NCBI RefSeq assembly: GCF_013409645.1 | Contig: NZ_JACCBG010000001.1 | Location: forward strand, 1,610,001 to 1,674,000 | Length of the DNA: 64,000 nucleotides | Reading direction: 5' to 3' | From: Nocardioides panaciterrulae | GTDB taxonomy: Bacteria; Actinomycetota; Actinomycetes; Propionibacteriales; Nocardioidaceae | Part shown: piece by piece, positions 1 to 10,000 of the stretch | Layout of the letters: every line of letters starts with the position of its first letter | Numbering within the stretch: position 1 is the first letter of the stretch | The notes under the pieces: generated by a model | Seen by the model: only the letters and a program-made list of their open reading frames with translations | What the model was told of the DNA's origin: nothing | The model's database searches: none | Made by a program: the position numbers and the translations under genes

Positions 1-1644
<1,644 letters not shown>

Positions 1645-1672
1645 CACAACCACATCACCACAACACCACGAG

Positions 1673-1688
1673 ACACCGCATGCGGTGT
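1673..1688 (+). repeat. Perfect 16-bp palindrome in the 23S-5S spacer
   Basis: ACACCGCATGCGGTGT reads the same on both strands, about 30 bases after the 23S end. In the precursor it could fold as a short hairpin or pair with another copy. A role in rRNA processing is a guess. Confidence 0.4.
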
Positions 1689-1770
1689 GTGCTACGCGTC
1701 CACTACGCAGTTCCCAACCAACAAGCCGTTGGTCATGAGAACTCAATATATGAGTCGAACACTCCAGCTT

Positions 1771-1814
1771 GGAGACACCCCCTGACACCGTGTGTGTGGG
1801 GTGTGTGTGTCTCC
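1771..1814 (+). other. Probable 5S precursor processing stem
   Basis: GGAGACAC at 1771-1778 pairs with GTGTCTCC at 1807-1814, with an inner CCCC/GGGG pairing, immediately before the 5S gene. Stems of this type normally guide RNase cleavage of the rRNA precursor. Confidence 0.4.
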
Positions 1815-1820
1815 GCCAGA

Positions 1821-1938
1821 GTTACGGCGGCCATAGCGAAAGGGAAACACCCGGTCCCATCCCGAACCCGGAAGTTAAGCCTTTCAGCGCCGATGGTACT
1901 GCAGTCGCGAGGCTGTGGGAGAGTAGGACGCCGCCGGA
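1821..1938 (+). rRNA. 5S ribosomal RNA
   Basis: The stretch from GTTACGGCGGCCATAGCG to the closing ACGCCGCCGGA has 5S length (about 118 bases), with matching ends (ACGGCGG pairs with CCGCCG). It contains the internal GGTCCCATCCCGAACCCGG and GAAGTTAAGC blocks typical of 5S. It lies about 175 bases after the 23S gene, the normal rrn operon order. Confidence 0.97.
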
Positions 1939-1950
1939 CAAACATTCCAG

Positions 1951-1980
1951 GAGGGCCACCCCGCAACAGGGGTGGCCCTC
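1951..1980 (+). terminator. Terminator of the rrn operon
   Basis: A perfect 12-bp stem (GAGGGCCACCCC with GGGGTGGCCCTC) closes a 6-base loop GCAACA, 12 bases after the 5S gene. Only a weak run of T follows, as is usual in high-GC actinobacteria. Confidence 0.85.
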
Positions 1981-2252
1981 CTGCACATTTGGCACATTTG
2001 GCCCCTAGCTCGCTGCCCCTGTTGCTGGTTGCCCCGGACGCGCCGGCGCCCCGGGGCCATCCCGGCCGGCCGCCCGGGCCTCGGGGCCGCCGTCGGAAGA
2101 ATTCTCGCCGTTGGTGGCGTTCCGCTGGTGCTCAGCGGCAACATGGGCCACAATGGGACCACAACTTACATACGTGTCACTCGACTCCCTTCACACTCCG
2201 TCGAGACCGCTGGGGAAGGCGTATCTCAACGCCGGAGATGAAGGAGGTCATG
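1981..2252. other. Intergenic stretch before the DUF3145 gene
   Basis: I see no gene here. It begins with a short direct repeat of GCACATTTG and ends with the AAGGAGG ribosome-binding site at 2241-2247. No convincing sigma-factor boxes are visible. Confidence 0.5.
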
Positions 2253-2780
2253 GTGACCACAAGCACTGCCACCCGCCCGAACGGTGTCGCGACCAGGGGC
2301 ATCATGTATGTCCACTCGGCGCCGTCCGCGTTGTGCCCGCACGTGGAGTGGGCTGTCGGCGGTGTCCTGGGCATGCCCGTCAGCCTGGACTGGACACCGC
2401 AGCCTGCCCAGGGGGGCACCTACCGCGCCGAGCTGTCCTGGACAGGCTCGGCCGGGTCTGCTGCCGCCGTCGCGTCCGCGCTGCGTGGCTGGAACCACCT
2501 GCGCTTCGAGATCACCGAGGAGCCGACGTCGTCCTCCGAGGGCGCGCGATACTCCTACACCCCGGAGCTCGGTGTGTTCCACGCCGTCACGGGTCTGCAC
2601 GGCGACATCATGATCCCCGAGGACCGTCTCAAGGCCGCCGTGGTCAAGGCGGCCCTGGGCGACACCACGGTGCTCCTCGAGATCGACAAGCTGCTCGGCA
2701 AGCCGTGGGACGACGAGCTCGAGACCTTCCGGCACGCGGGCGAGGGCGCCCCGGTCCGGTGGCTGCACCAGGTGGTGTGA
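2253..2780 (+). CDS. DUF3145 domain-containing protein
   Basis: A 175-residue protein whose whole length matches the actinobacterial DUF3145 family, whose function is unknown. Family signatures visible are the N-terminal YVHSAPSALCPHVEWAVGG, the middle ELGVFHAVTG and the C-terminal LLGKPWDDELE followed by GEGAPVRWLHQVV. I chose the GTG at 2253 because AGGAGG at 2242-2247 lies five bases before it; the in-frame ATG at 2250 is too close to that site but would add only one residue. It stands alone between the rRNA operon and an opposing gene. No signal peptide or membrane segment is visible. Confidence 0.9.
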   Translation: MTTSTATRPNGVATRGIMYVHSAPSALCPHVEWAVGGVLGMPVSLDWTPQPAQGGTYRAELSWTGSAGSAAAVASALRGWNHLRFEITEEPTSSSEGARYSYTPELGVFHAVTGLHGDIMIPEDRLKAAVVKAALGDTTVLLEIDKLLGKPWDDELETFRHAGEGAPVRWLHQVV

Positions 2781-2821
2781 CCCACCGGCCGCAGGCCCCG
2801 GCGCTCAGCGCGCTCCGGCCG

Positions 2822-2837
2822 CCGCCGTCAGCGGCGG
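2822..2837 (+). terminator. Short hairpin between convergent genes
   Basis: CCGCCG-TCAG-CGGCGG forms a 6-bp stem with a four-base loop 41 bases after the DUF3145 stop codon. It overlaps the last codons of the opposing gene and may end transcription in both directions. Confidence 0.45.
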
Positions 2838-3229
2838 TGCAGCCGGAAGTGTGAGGGGCGCAGCCGGACGGTGCGCTGCTCGTAGCCCTTGTACCAGGTC
2901 AGCTTGGCCCGGATCGTGAAGCGGCCGGGCCGGGTGCTGTAGCGGCAGAAGCGGAAGCGGCTGTGGTCCCGCTCGTGCTCACTGTCGGAGTCGAACATCC
3001 CCGAGGCGAGGCGCTTGCCGCCCGGTCCGCGCAGGAACGTCTCGAGCAGCCAGTCGTGCGTGGGCGGCGTGATCCGCCAGTGGTAGCGATAGCCGTGGCA
3101 GCCGGCCCGCAGCACGCCGTTCGGGGCGTCGGTGCGTCCGTAGGAGTCGCGGGCGACCGCGGGCGCCACCGGGCCCAGGAGGCCGCACAGCAGTGCGATG
3201 AGCAGGGACGGGAGCGCCAGGCGCGGCAT
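2828..3229 (-). CDS. Small secreted protein of unknown function
   Basis: A 133-residue protein with a clear Sec signal peptide: a positively charged start (MPRLALPS), a hydrophobic core rich in Leu, and AVA-RDS as likely cleavage site near residue 27. The mature part is basic, has three cysteines in my reading (GCHGY and FCRYS among them) and no family I recognise. Start chosen at 3229 because GGAGG lies five bases upstream; an upstream in-frame start would put a charged extension before the signal peptide. It is separated from accD by a strong hairpin, so it is probably transcribed alone. Confidence 0.75.
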   Translation of the reverse strand: MPRLALPSLLIALLCGLLGPVAPAVARDSYGRTDAPNGVLRAGCHGYRYHWRITPPTHDWLLETFLRGPGGKRLASGMFDSDSEHERDHSRFRFCRYSTRPGRFTIRAKLTWYKGYEQRTVRLRPSHFRLHRR

Positions 3230-3294
3230 GTGAACCTCCGGGGACGGTGTGAGGGGCGTCACCAGGGTTCAACGCAGCTTCCGGCACAGCGTTA

Positions 3295-3335
3295 CGCCCG
3301 GGCGGGAGGCCTCGAGGAGGCCTCCCACCCGGGCG
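3295..3335 (-). terminator. Terminator of the fatty-acid operon
   Basis: A 19-base arm (3295-3313) pairs with 3317-3335 with one mismatch around a three-base loop, 60 bases after the accD stop on the minus strand. There is no U run; long stems without U tracts are usual in this group. Confidence 0.8.
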
Positions 3336-3394
3336 CAGAGGCGAGAAGCAGTGGCGGGGAGCGGTGGCGGGCGCTTCCCGGCCACCGGCTCGGG

Positions 3395-4837
3395 TCAGAG
3401 CGGGATGTTCCCGTGGATGCCGCGGCGCACTCCGCCGGACTGGACCGCGTCGTCGATCGCCCGCGCGATGGCCGACCGGGTCGCCGCGGGCTCCACCACC
3501 TGGTCGACGACGCCGATCTCGACGGCCTTGTCGACGCCGCCGGCGATGCTCTCGTGCTCGGCGGCCAGCTCGGCCTCCACCCGCGGGCGGATGTCGGGGG
3601 AGACCTCGGCCAGCTTGCGCCGGTGCAGGATGCGGATGGCGGCGATCGCGCCCATGACGGCCACCTCGGCGCCCGGCCAGGCGAACACCTTGGTCGCCCC
3701 GAGGGACCGCGCGTTCATCGCGATGTAGGCGCCGCCGTACGTCTTGCGGGTGACCAGCGTGACTCGGGGCACGACGCACTCGCCGAAGGCGTGGAGCAGC
3801 TTGGCGCCGCGTCGTACGACGCCGTCCCACTCCTGGCCCACGCCCGGCAGGTAGCCGGGAACGTCCACCACCACGATCAGCGGCACCCCCAGCGCGTCAC
3901 ACATCCGGACGAACCGGGACGCCTTCTCCGCGGACAGCGAGTCCAGGCAGCCGCCGAGGCGGAGCGGGTTGTTGGCGACCACGCCGACGGTGCGGCCGCC
4001 GAAGCGACCGAGCGCGGTGACGATGTTGGGCGCCCAGCGCGCGTGCAGCTCCTGCATCGTGCCCTCGTCGAGCAGGGACTCCACCAGCGGGTGGACGTCG
4101 TAGGCGCGCTTCCTGGACTCCGGCAGCAGGGCCGCGAGGTCCCGGTCCTCGACCTGGTCGAGGACCAGGCTGCCCTGGGAGCCCAGCAGCGAGGCCACGC
4201 GGCGAGCGCGGTCGAGCGCCTCCCGCTCGGACTCGGTGAGGATGTGCACGACGCCGGAGCGCCGGCCGTGCGGCTCGGGACCGCCCAGGCGGAGCATGTC
4301 GACGTCCTCGCCGGTGACCGAGCGCACGACGTCGGGGCCCGTGACGAAGATCCGGCCCTCGGGGCCCAGGATCACCACGTCGGTGAGGGCGGGACCGTAG
4401 GCCGCACCACCGGCGGCGGGACCGAGCACCACCGAGACCTGCGGGATCTTCCCGGAGGCCTGGGTCATGACGTGGAAGATCCGCCCGACGGCGTGCAGCG
4501 ACAGCACGCCCTCGGCCAGCCGGGCACCACCGGAGTGCCACAGCCCGATGATCGGGATGTTGTCGGTCATGGCGCGGTGGTAGGCGTCCACCACGACCCG
4601 GCAGCCGACGTCACCCATGGCGCCGCCCATCACGGTCGCGTCGGAGCAGAACGCCACGACGCGGGTGCCGTCGACCTGGCCGACGGCGGCCAGCATGCCG
4701 GAGTCGTCGTCGGGCGTGATCAGCTCGAGCGTGCCCTCGTCGAGCAACGCGGTGAGCCGGGCGACCGGGTTGCGGGGGTCCTGCTCGCGCGGCAGCTTGA
4801 CCGGCCTGGCCGGGGTCTTCTCGGTGGTCGAGGTCAC
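3395..4837 (-). CDS. accD: Acyl-CoA carboxylase carboxyltransferase (beta) subunit, AccD6-like
   Basis: A 480-residue carboxyltransferase that moves CO2 from biotin of the alpha subunit to acetyl-CoA or propionyl-CoA, giving malonyl- or methylmalonyl-CoA. Visible family motifs are GGARLAEGV and GPAAGGAAYGPALTD in the N-terminal half and RKTYGGAYIAMN with GAEVAVMG in the C-terminal half, i.e. both crotonase-fold domains. It starts with GTG at 4837 whose GTGA overlaps the fabF stop, so the two are translationally coupled. Position as last gene of the FAS operon is the same as accD6 in mycobacteria, where it supplies malonyl-CoA to the synthase. The biotin-carrying alpha subunit is not in the window. 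Confidence 0.93.
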   Translation of the reverse strand: MTSTTEKTPARPVKLPREQDPRNPVARLTALLDEGTLELITPDDDSGMLAAVGQVDGTRVVAFCSDATVMGGAMGDVGCRVVVDAYHRAMTDNIPIIGLWHSGGARLAEGVLSLHAVGRIFHVMTQASGKIPQVSVVLGPAAGGAAYGPALTDVVILGPEGRIFVTGPDVVRSVTGEDVDMLRLGGPEPHGRRSGVVHILTESEREALDRARRVASLLGSQGSLVLDQVEDRDLAALLPESRKRAYDVHPLVESLLDEGTMQELHARWAPNIVTALGRFGGRTVGVVANNPLRLGGCLDSLSAEKASRFVRMCDALGVPLIVVVDVPGYLPGVGQEWDGVVRRGAKLLHAFGECVVPRVTLVTRKTYGGAYIAMNARSLGATKVFAWPGAEVAVMGAIAAIRILHRRKLAEVSPDIRPRVEAELAAEHESIAGGVDKAVEIGVVDQVVEPAATRSAIARAIDDAVQSGGVRRGIHGNIPL

Positions 4838-6087
4838 GAGAAGCTCCCGAAGGCGACCGCGACGTTGGCGCCGCCGAAGCCGAAGGAGTTGTTCAGCGCC
4901 GCGATGTCGCCGTCCGGCAGCTTGCGGGGACTGGTCGGGATGTCGAGCTCGACCTGCGGGTCGAGGTTGTCCAGGTTGATGGTCGGAGGCACCACCCGGT
5001 GCTGGATCGCCAGGATCGTCGCGATCGACTCCAACGCGCCGGCGCCACCGAGCAGGTGGCCGGTCATCGACTTGGTGCTGGTCACCACGACGTTGTCGGC
5101 GTGCTGGCCGAGGGTCGCGTGGATCATCAGGCCCTCGGCGATGTCGCCCTGCGGGGTGGACGTGGCGTGGGCGTTGATGTGGACGATGTCCTTCGGCTCG
5201 ATCTGGGCCTCCTGCAACGCCCGGACGATGGCCCGGGCGCCGCCGCGACCGGCCGGGTCGGGCTGCGCGATGTCGTGGGAGTCGGCGGTGATGCCGGCGC
5301 CGAGCACCTCGGCGTAGATCCGCGCCCCGCGGGCCCGGGCGTGCTCCTCGGACTCCAGGACGAGCACGCCGGCGCCCTCGCCGAGCACGAAGCCGTCCCG
5401 ACCGGTGTCCCAGGGACGGGAGACCGTCGTCGGGTCGGCGGTGTTCTTCGACAGCGCCATCATGTTCGCGAACGCCGCCATCGGCAGCGGGTGGATCGCG
5501 GCCTCGGTGCCGCCCGCGACGACCACGTCGGCGCGGCCGAGGCGGATCTGGTCGACGGCCAGGGCGATGCCCTCGTTGCCGGACGCGCACGCGGAGACGG
5601 GCGTGTTCACGGCGGCGCGGGCGCCGACGTAGAGGCTGATGTTGGCCGCGGGAGCATTCGGCATCAGCATCGGCACGGCCAGCGGGGAGACCCGGCGGGG
5701 GCCCTTCTCCCGGAGCAGGTCGTAGTTGTCCAGCAGCGTGTTCACGCCACCGATGCCCGAGGCCATCGCGACGCCCACCCGGTCGCCGTCGAGGTCGCCG
5801 GACTCCTGCAGTGCGTCGAGGCCGGCGTCGTGCCAGGCCTCCATGGTCGCGACCATCGCGAACTGCGAGGAGCGGTCCAGCCGACGCGCCTTCACGCGCT
5901 CGAGCACCTCGGTCGGCTCGACCGCGACGCGGGCGGCGATCTTCACCGGCAGGGCCTCGGCCCACTCCTCGGTCAGGTGCCGGACCCCGGAACGCCCGTT
6001 CACGAGCCCGTCCCAGGTGCTGGCGACGTCTCCGCCGAGGGGGCTGGTGGTGCCGAGACCGGTCACCACGACTCTTGTGCGGCTCAT
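4834..6087 (-). CDS. fabF: Beta-ketoacyl-ACP synthase II (FabF/KasA type)
   Basis: A 417-residue condensing enzyme that extends acyl-ACP with malonyl-ACP. The Cys-His-His active site is intact: C167 in SACASG, H307 in NAHATSTPQGD and H344 in SMTGHLLGGAG. The C-terminal NNSFGFGGANVA is the usual glycine-rich end. Start at 6087 follows GAGGAAGAG. It lies 109 bases after acpP and overlaps accD by four bases. Only one FabF is present, unlike the kasA-kasB pair of mycobacteria, so the operon most likely serves ordinary fatty-acid synthesis rather than mycolic acids. Confidence 0.95.
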   Translation of the reverse strand: MSRTRVVVTGLGTTSPLGGDVASTWDGLVNGRSGVRHLTEEWAEALPVKIAARVAVEPTEVLERVKARRLDRSSQFAMVATMEAWHDAGLDALQESGDLDGDRVGVAMASGIGGVNTLLDNYDLLREKGPRRVSPLAVPMLMPNAPAANISLYVGARAAVNTPVSACASGNEGIALAVDQIRLGRADVVVAGGTEAAIHPLPMAAFANMMALSKNTADPTTVSRPWDTGRDGFVLGEGAGVLVLESEEHARARGARIYAEVLGAGITADSHDIAQPDPAGRGGARAIVRALQEAQIEPKDIVHINAHATSTPQGDIAEGLMIHATLGQHADNVVVTSTKSMTGHLLGGAGALESIATILAIQHRVVPPTINLDNLDPQVELDIPTSPRKLPDGDIAALNNSFGFGGANVAVAFGSFS

Positions 6088-6196
6088 CTCTTCCTCAGAT
6101 CTGGTGGAGCGGGCGCGGGCGCCGACGCTGGGAACGTGCGAGGGGTACGTGCGACGTGCTGCTCAGCGGCGACGCCCGCGAGGGCGTACGGGCGCC

Positions 6197-6442
6197 TCAG
6201 CCCTGGGCGCGCTCGATGAACGCGACGGCGTCACCGACGGTCTTGAGGTTCTTCACCTCGTCGTCGGGGATGGAGACGCCGAACTTCTCCTCGGCGGCGA
6301 CGACGACCTCGACCATGGACAGGGAGTCGACGTCGAGGTCGTCCACGAAGGACTTGTCGAGCTGGACCTCGTCGGCGTCGATGCCGGCGACCTCGTTGAC
6401 GATGTCGGCGAGGTCGGCACGGATCTCTTCGGTGGTGGCCAT
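6197..6442 (-). CDS. acpP: Acyl carrier protein
   Basis: An 81-residue acidic helical protein that carries growing acyl chains on a phosphopantetheine arm. The attachment motif is DVDSLS with Ser40 as the modified residue. Length and the EEKFGVSIPDDE motif are standard for the family. It sits between fabH and fabF, the conserved actinobacterial order. No holo-ACP synthase is present in the window. Confidence 0.97.
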   Translation of the reverse strand: MATTEEIRADLADIVNEVAGIDADEVQLDKSFVDDLDVDSLSMVEVVVAAEEKFGVSIPDDEVKNLKTVGDAVAFIERAQG

Positions 6443-6508
6443 CTGGGGTGGTTCCTCTCGTTGTGATTGGGTGCTGCGAACGTGGCTGGTCCGGCCCGCG
6501 GGGGCGGA

Positions 6509-7510
6509 TCAGGGAACGGTGACGACCTGCGCGGCGTAGGCGAGGCCGGCGCCGAAGGCGATCAGGAGCGCGGTCTCGCCGCTCCTGGCCTGGCCCTCGG
6601 CGATCATGCGGTCCAGGGCCAGCGGGACCGAGGCCGCGGAGGTGTTGCCCATCTCGGCGATGTCGCGAGCGATCTTCACGGTCGCCGGCAGCTTCATCGA
6701 GCGGGCGAGCGCGTCGATGATGCGCATGTTGGCCTGGTGGGGCACGAACACGTCCAGCTGGTCCGCGGTGATCCCGGCCCGGTCGAGCGCCTCCTGGCCG
6801 ACCTTGGCCATGGCGTAGGCGGCCCAGCGGAAGACCGGGTTGCCGAGCATCACCAGGTGGGGCATCCGCGGCTTCTCGGAGGCGATCACGTCCCGCCAGT
6901 CCTCGCGCTGCCGGATGTGGTCGAAGTGCTCGCCCTGGCTGCCCCACACGACGGGGCCGATCCCGGGCGTCTCGCTCGGGCCGACCACCGCGGCGCCCGC
7001 GCCGTCGGCGAAGATGAAGGCGGTCCCGCGGTCGCCGACGTCGGTGAGGTCGGAGAGCCGCTCCACGCCGATCACGAGCACGTGCCCCGCACTGCCGCCG
7101 CGGACCAGGTCGGCGGCCATGCCGACACCGTGGCAGAAGCCCGCGCACGCCGCGGAGATGTCGAACGCGGCCGCGTTGTCGGTGCCGAGGTCGTGCGCGA
7201 CCAGGGTGGCGACGGCGGGGGTCTGCAGCATGTGGCTGACGGTGGCGACGATGACGCACTCGATCTGCCGGGCGTCGATCCCGGCGGCGTCGAGCGCCTT
7301 GCGGGAGGCCTCCACGGCCATCATCCGCACCGTCTCCTCGGGCGTGGCCCACCGGCGCTGCTTGATCCCGGAGCGCTGCTGGATCCACTCGTCGCTGGAG
7401 TCGATGGCCTCGACGATCTCGGCGTTGGGGACCACCCGCGAGGGTCGGTAGGAGCCGACCCCGAGGAGGGCGGCGTGCTGGGCGCCGGAGGCGGTCTTCA
7501 GGGCGGTCAT
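6509..7510 (-). CDS. fabH: Beta-ketoacyl-ACP synthase III
   Basis: A 333-residue enzyme that starts fatty-acid chains by condensing a short acyl-CoA with malonyl-ACP. The triad is visible: C122 in SAACAGF, His in VPHQANMRI and Asn in EMGNTSAAS. I chose the ATG at 7508-7510 because it shares one base with the fabD stop (TGATG), so translation is coupled; the longer reading frame upstream lies inside fabD. Branched or straight primer preference cannot be told from the sequence. Confidence 0.95.
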   Translation of the reverse strand: MTALKTASGAQHAALLGVGSYRPSRVVPNAEIVEAIDSSDEWIQQRSGIKQRRWATPEETVRMMAVEASRKALDAAGIDARQIECVIVATVSHMLQTPAVATLVAHDLGTDNAAAFDISAACAGFCHGVGMAADLVRGGSAGHVLVIGVERLSDLTDVGDRGTAFIFADGAGAAVVGPSETPGIGPVVWGSQGEHFDHIRQREDWRDVIASEKPRMPHLVMLGNPVFRWAAYAMAKVGQEALDRAGITADQLDVFVPHQANMRIIDALARSMKLPATVKIARDIAEMGNTSAASVPLALDRMIAEGQARSGETALLIAFGAGLAYAAQVVTVP

Positions 7511-8694
7511 CACTGGGCTCCTTCGGGGTGCAGGCGGATCAGGGGCTGGCCCGGCGAGACCAGGTCGCCGTCCTCGACCAGCCACTCGACCACCTGGCCG
7601 CCGTGGGAGGCGGTCACGCTGATCCGGTCACGCAGGCTCGCCACGTCGCCGATCGGGGCGCCGGGCGCCAGCATGTCGAGCGCGGCGGCGGTGCTGTCGA
7701 GATGGAAGGTGCCCTTGGCGGGGGAGACCACCATGCGCCAGGTGGGCGCGGTGTCGATCACCGACCCCTCGCCGTGCTTCTGGCAGAAGGCGCGGGCGGC
7801 GTCGAGCTGGTCGGGGGTCTTCAGCGCGAAGGTCTCGACGCCCTTGAGCGCGCGCTTGGCGATGCCGGTCAGCGTGCCTGCGGGCGGCATCTCCAAGATG
7901 CCGGTGACGCCGAGATCGGACATGGTCTCCAGGCAGAGGTCCCAGCGCACCGGACTGGCGATCTGGCCGACCATGCGGCGCAGCACGGCGGGTCCGTGGT
8001 GGACGATCTGGCCGTCCTTGTTCGAGATGACCGGGATCCGCGGGTCGTGCACCGAGACCGACACCGCCAGCCGGGACAGGTGGCCGACGGCCGGGGCCAT
8101 GTGCTCGGTGTGGAAGGCGCCGGCGACGCTGAGCGGCATCAGCCGGGCCTTCGCCGGCGGGTCGGCGGCGAGCGCCTCGAGCTGCTCGCGGGTGCCGGCG
8201 GCGACGATCTGCCCGGGGCCGTTGTCGTTGGCCGGTGTGAGGCCGTGCCGCTCGAGCGCCGCGAGGATCTCCTCGCGGTCGCCGCCGAGGATCGCCGTCA
8301 TGCCGGTCGGGGTCGCGGCCGCCGCCTCGGCCATGGCGATGCCGCGCTCGCGCACCAGCACCATCGCCTGCTCGGCGGTGATCGCGCGGGCACCGGCGGC
8401 CGCGGTCAGCTCACCGACGCTGTGGCCGGCGACCGCGCCGATCTGGTCGAACGCGTCCGCGGGGTGCGGGAAGAGCTCGAGGGCGGCCACGAGGCCGGTC
8501 GCGACCAGCAGCGGCTGGGCGATCCGGGTGTCACGGATGGTCTCGGCGTCGGCCTCGGTGCCGTAGTGGGCGAGGTCGACCCCGGCGACGGTGGCGAGCC
8601 AGGCGAAGCGCGAGGCGAACGTCTGGTCCTCCAGCCAGGGGGAGAGGAATCCGGGCGTCTGGGCGCCTTGGCCGGGAGCGACGATCACGAGCAC
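7510..8694 (-). CDS. fabD: Malonyl-CoA:ACP transacylase with C-terminal biotinyl-like domain
   Basis: Residues 1-300 are a normal FabD, which loads malonyl groups onto ACP: PGQGAQTPGFL at the start, nucleophile Ser92 in GHSVGE and catalytic His in AGAFHTEHMAP. The protein is 394 residues, about 80 longer than usual. The extra end (from about 320) resembles a biotin/lipoyl carrier domain: GQVVEWLVEDGD followed by PGQPLIRL has the spacing of the second half of BCCP. At the place of the modified lysine (MKM) stands SLR, giving Arg355. Start GTG at 8694 gives the canonical VLVIVAPGQG; GTG at 8688 is possible. The gene follows fasR after 79 bases. Confidence 0.92.
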   Translation of the reverse strand: MLVIVAPGQGAQTPGFLSPWLEDQTFASRFAWLATVAGVDLAHYGTEADAETIRDTRIAQPLLVATGLVAALELFPHPADAFDQIGAVAGHSVGELTAAAGARAITAEQAMVLVRERGIAMAEAAAATPTGMTAILGGDREEILAALERHGLTPANDNGPGQIVAAGTREQLEALAADPPAKARLMPLSVAGAFHTEHMAPAVGHLSRLAVSVSVHDPRIPVISNKDGQIVHHGPAVLRRMVGQIASPVRWDLCLETMSDLGVTGILEMPPAGTLTGIAKRALKGVETFALKTPDQLDAARAFCQKHGEGSVIDTAPTWRMVVSPAKGTFHLDSTAAALDMLAPGAPIGDVASLRDRISVTASHGGQVVEWLVEDGDLVSPGQPLIRLHPEGAQ

Positions 8695-8761
8695 CCCCCC
8701 ACTCTGCCGTGCCGGGGGGTGGGGTCGACCCTCCGGCACGCACGAAGATCGGCGGCGATTC

Positions 8762-8780
8762 TTTGTGGGGTTCCTACAAA
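8762..8780 (-). promoter_or_regulatory. Candidate FasR operator upstream of fabD
   Basis: TTTGTGGGGTTCCTACAAA is an interrupted palindrome (TTTGT-N-GG-N3-CC-N-ACAAA, centre 8771) located 68-86 bases before the fabD start and overlapping the fasR stop codon. AT-rich arms stand out in this GC-rich DNA. The homologous regulators FasR (Streptomyces) and MabR (mycobacteria) are known to act on the fabD promoter, so this is the natural site. Binding itself is inferred. Confidence 0.6.
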
Positions 8781-9988
8781 TCGGTCTGGGTGGCGGGCGG
8801 CTCACCGCGGCCGGACTGACGGCCCAGGATCAACGCGATCTCGAGGATGAAGGCGTCCCGCGGCTGGGCGGGCGCGTAGCCGGTGAGCTCGGCGACCTGG
8901 CGCAGGCGGTAGCGGACGGTGTTGGCATGCACGAAGAGCGCCCGCCCGGTGGCCTCGATGGAGGCCCCGCGCTCGAAGTAGGCCGAGAGGGTCTCGATCA
9001 GCGTGCCCCGGGCCCGGACCAGCGGCAGGTAGACCTCGTCGACCAGGTGCCGGCGGGCGTGGCCGTCGCCGGCCAGCGCCCGCTCCGGGAGGAGCTCGAT
9101 GCTGCGCACCGGTCGGGGGGCCTGGGGCCATCCGGACGCGGCCCGGTGGGCGGCCGAGGCGGCCCGGGCCGAGAGGTGGGCACGTCCGAGGTCCACGGCC
9201 ACCGGCCCGACGATGACCGGTCCGTCGCCGAACAGCGCGGCCACCGATTCCGCGGCCACCCGGGGGTCGTCGACGCCGCCCAGGACCACCACGAGGCGCT
9301 CGCCCTGCACCGCGCACAGGGCGTCCATCCCCGCGGCGCGCGCGCAGCGGCGTACCTCGTCGAACAGGTCGGTCTCGGTGCGCTGGGCCGGCACGTCGCC
9401 CAGGACCACCGCCACGTCCCCGCGCGCGGTCCAGCCGAGCGCGCTCGCGCGGGACAGCAGGGTCTCGTCGGCCTCCGAGCGCAGCACCGCGTCGACGACG
9501 AGCGCCTCGAGGCGGGCGTCCCAGGCGCCCCGCAGCTCCGCGGCGCGGGCGTAGACCTCGGCGGTGGCGAACGCGACCTCGCGGGCGTAGCGCAGCACGC
9601 CGGCGTGCACGTCGGGGGCGTCGTCGGGCTCGACGATCGCGTCGATGTTGCTCTCGACGACCTCGATCGAGAGCCGGACCAGGTCGACGGTCTGCTGCAG
9701 GTTGATGACCCCGGCCAGCGCCCGGGGGGCCGCGCCGAACACCGAGGTGGCGACCGCGCTGCTGCCGGGCCCGGGGCGGCCGCCCTCGCGGCGGTACCAG
9801 TCGACGAAGCCGCGGATGCCGGCCTGAACGATCACCCCCACCCACGAGCGGTCCTCGGCGCTGAGGTCGCGGAACCAGGGAAGGTCGGTCTCCATCCGCG
9901 CCATCGCCGAGGTGCTCAACGCGCCGGTCGACCGCTGGAGCACGTCAGCGGCGCGGAGGCTGGGCACGACCGGCGAGGCGGGGGACAC
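8774..9988 (-). CDS. fasR: PucR-type transcriptional activator of fatty-acid synthesis (FasR/MabR)
   Basis: A 404-residue protein with a long N-terminal domain and a C-terminal helix-turn-helix of the PucR/CdaR type; the segment SIEATGRALFVHANTVRYRL near residues 340-365 is the diagnostic HTH. Its place directly before fabD-fabH-acpP-fabF identifies it with Streptomyces FasR and mycobacterial MabR (Rv2242), acyl-CoA-responsive regulators of this operon. It starts with GTG at 9988. No ribosome-binding site precedes it; a TAGCCT box six bases upstream suggests a leaderless mRNA. Regulation of fabD from within the end of this gene is likely. Confidence 0.88.
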   Translation of the reverse strand: MSPASPVVPSLRAADVLQRSTGALSTSAMARMETDLPWFRDLSAEDRSWVGVIVQAGIRGFVDWYRREGGRPGPGSSAVATSVFGAAPRALAGVINLQQTVDLVRLSIEVVESNIDAIVEPDDAPDVHAGVLRYAREVAFATAEVYARAAELRGAWDARLEALVVDAVLRSEADETLLSRASALGWTARGDVAVVLGDVPAQRTETDLFDEVRRCARAAGMDALCAVQGERLVVVLGGVDDPRVAAESVAALFGDGPVIVGPVAVDLGRAHLSARAASAAHRAASGWPQAPRPVRSIELLPERALAGDGHARRHLVDEVYLPLVRARGTLIETLSAYFERGASIEATGRALFVHANTVRYRLRQVAELTGYAPAQPRDAFILEIALILGRQSGRGEPPATQTDL

Positions 9989-9994
9989 GAAAAG

Positions 9995-10000
9995 AGGCTA
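9995..10000 (-). promoter_or_regulatory. -10 box TAGCCT, leaderless promoter of fasR
   Basis: TAGCCT ends six bases before the GTG start at 9988, the spacing at which transcription would begin at the start codon. No ribosome-binding site is present. Confidence 0.6.

Noticed and set aside
2963..5317. Very long open frame on the plus strand opposite accD and fabF
   Set aside because: It is a shadow of the opposite frames in GC-rich DNA: composition is Gly/Arg/Ala/His-rich without any family motif, and the minus-strand genes are clear.
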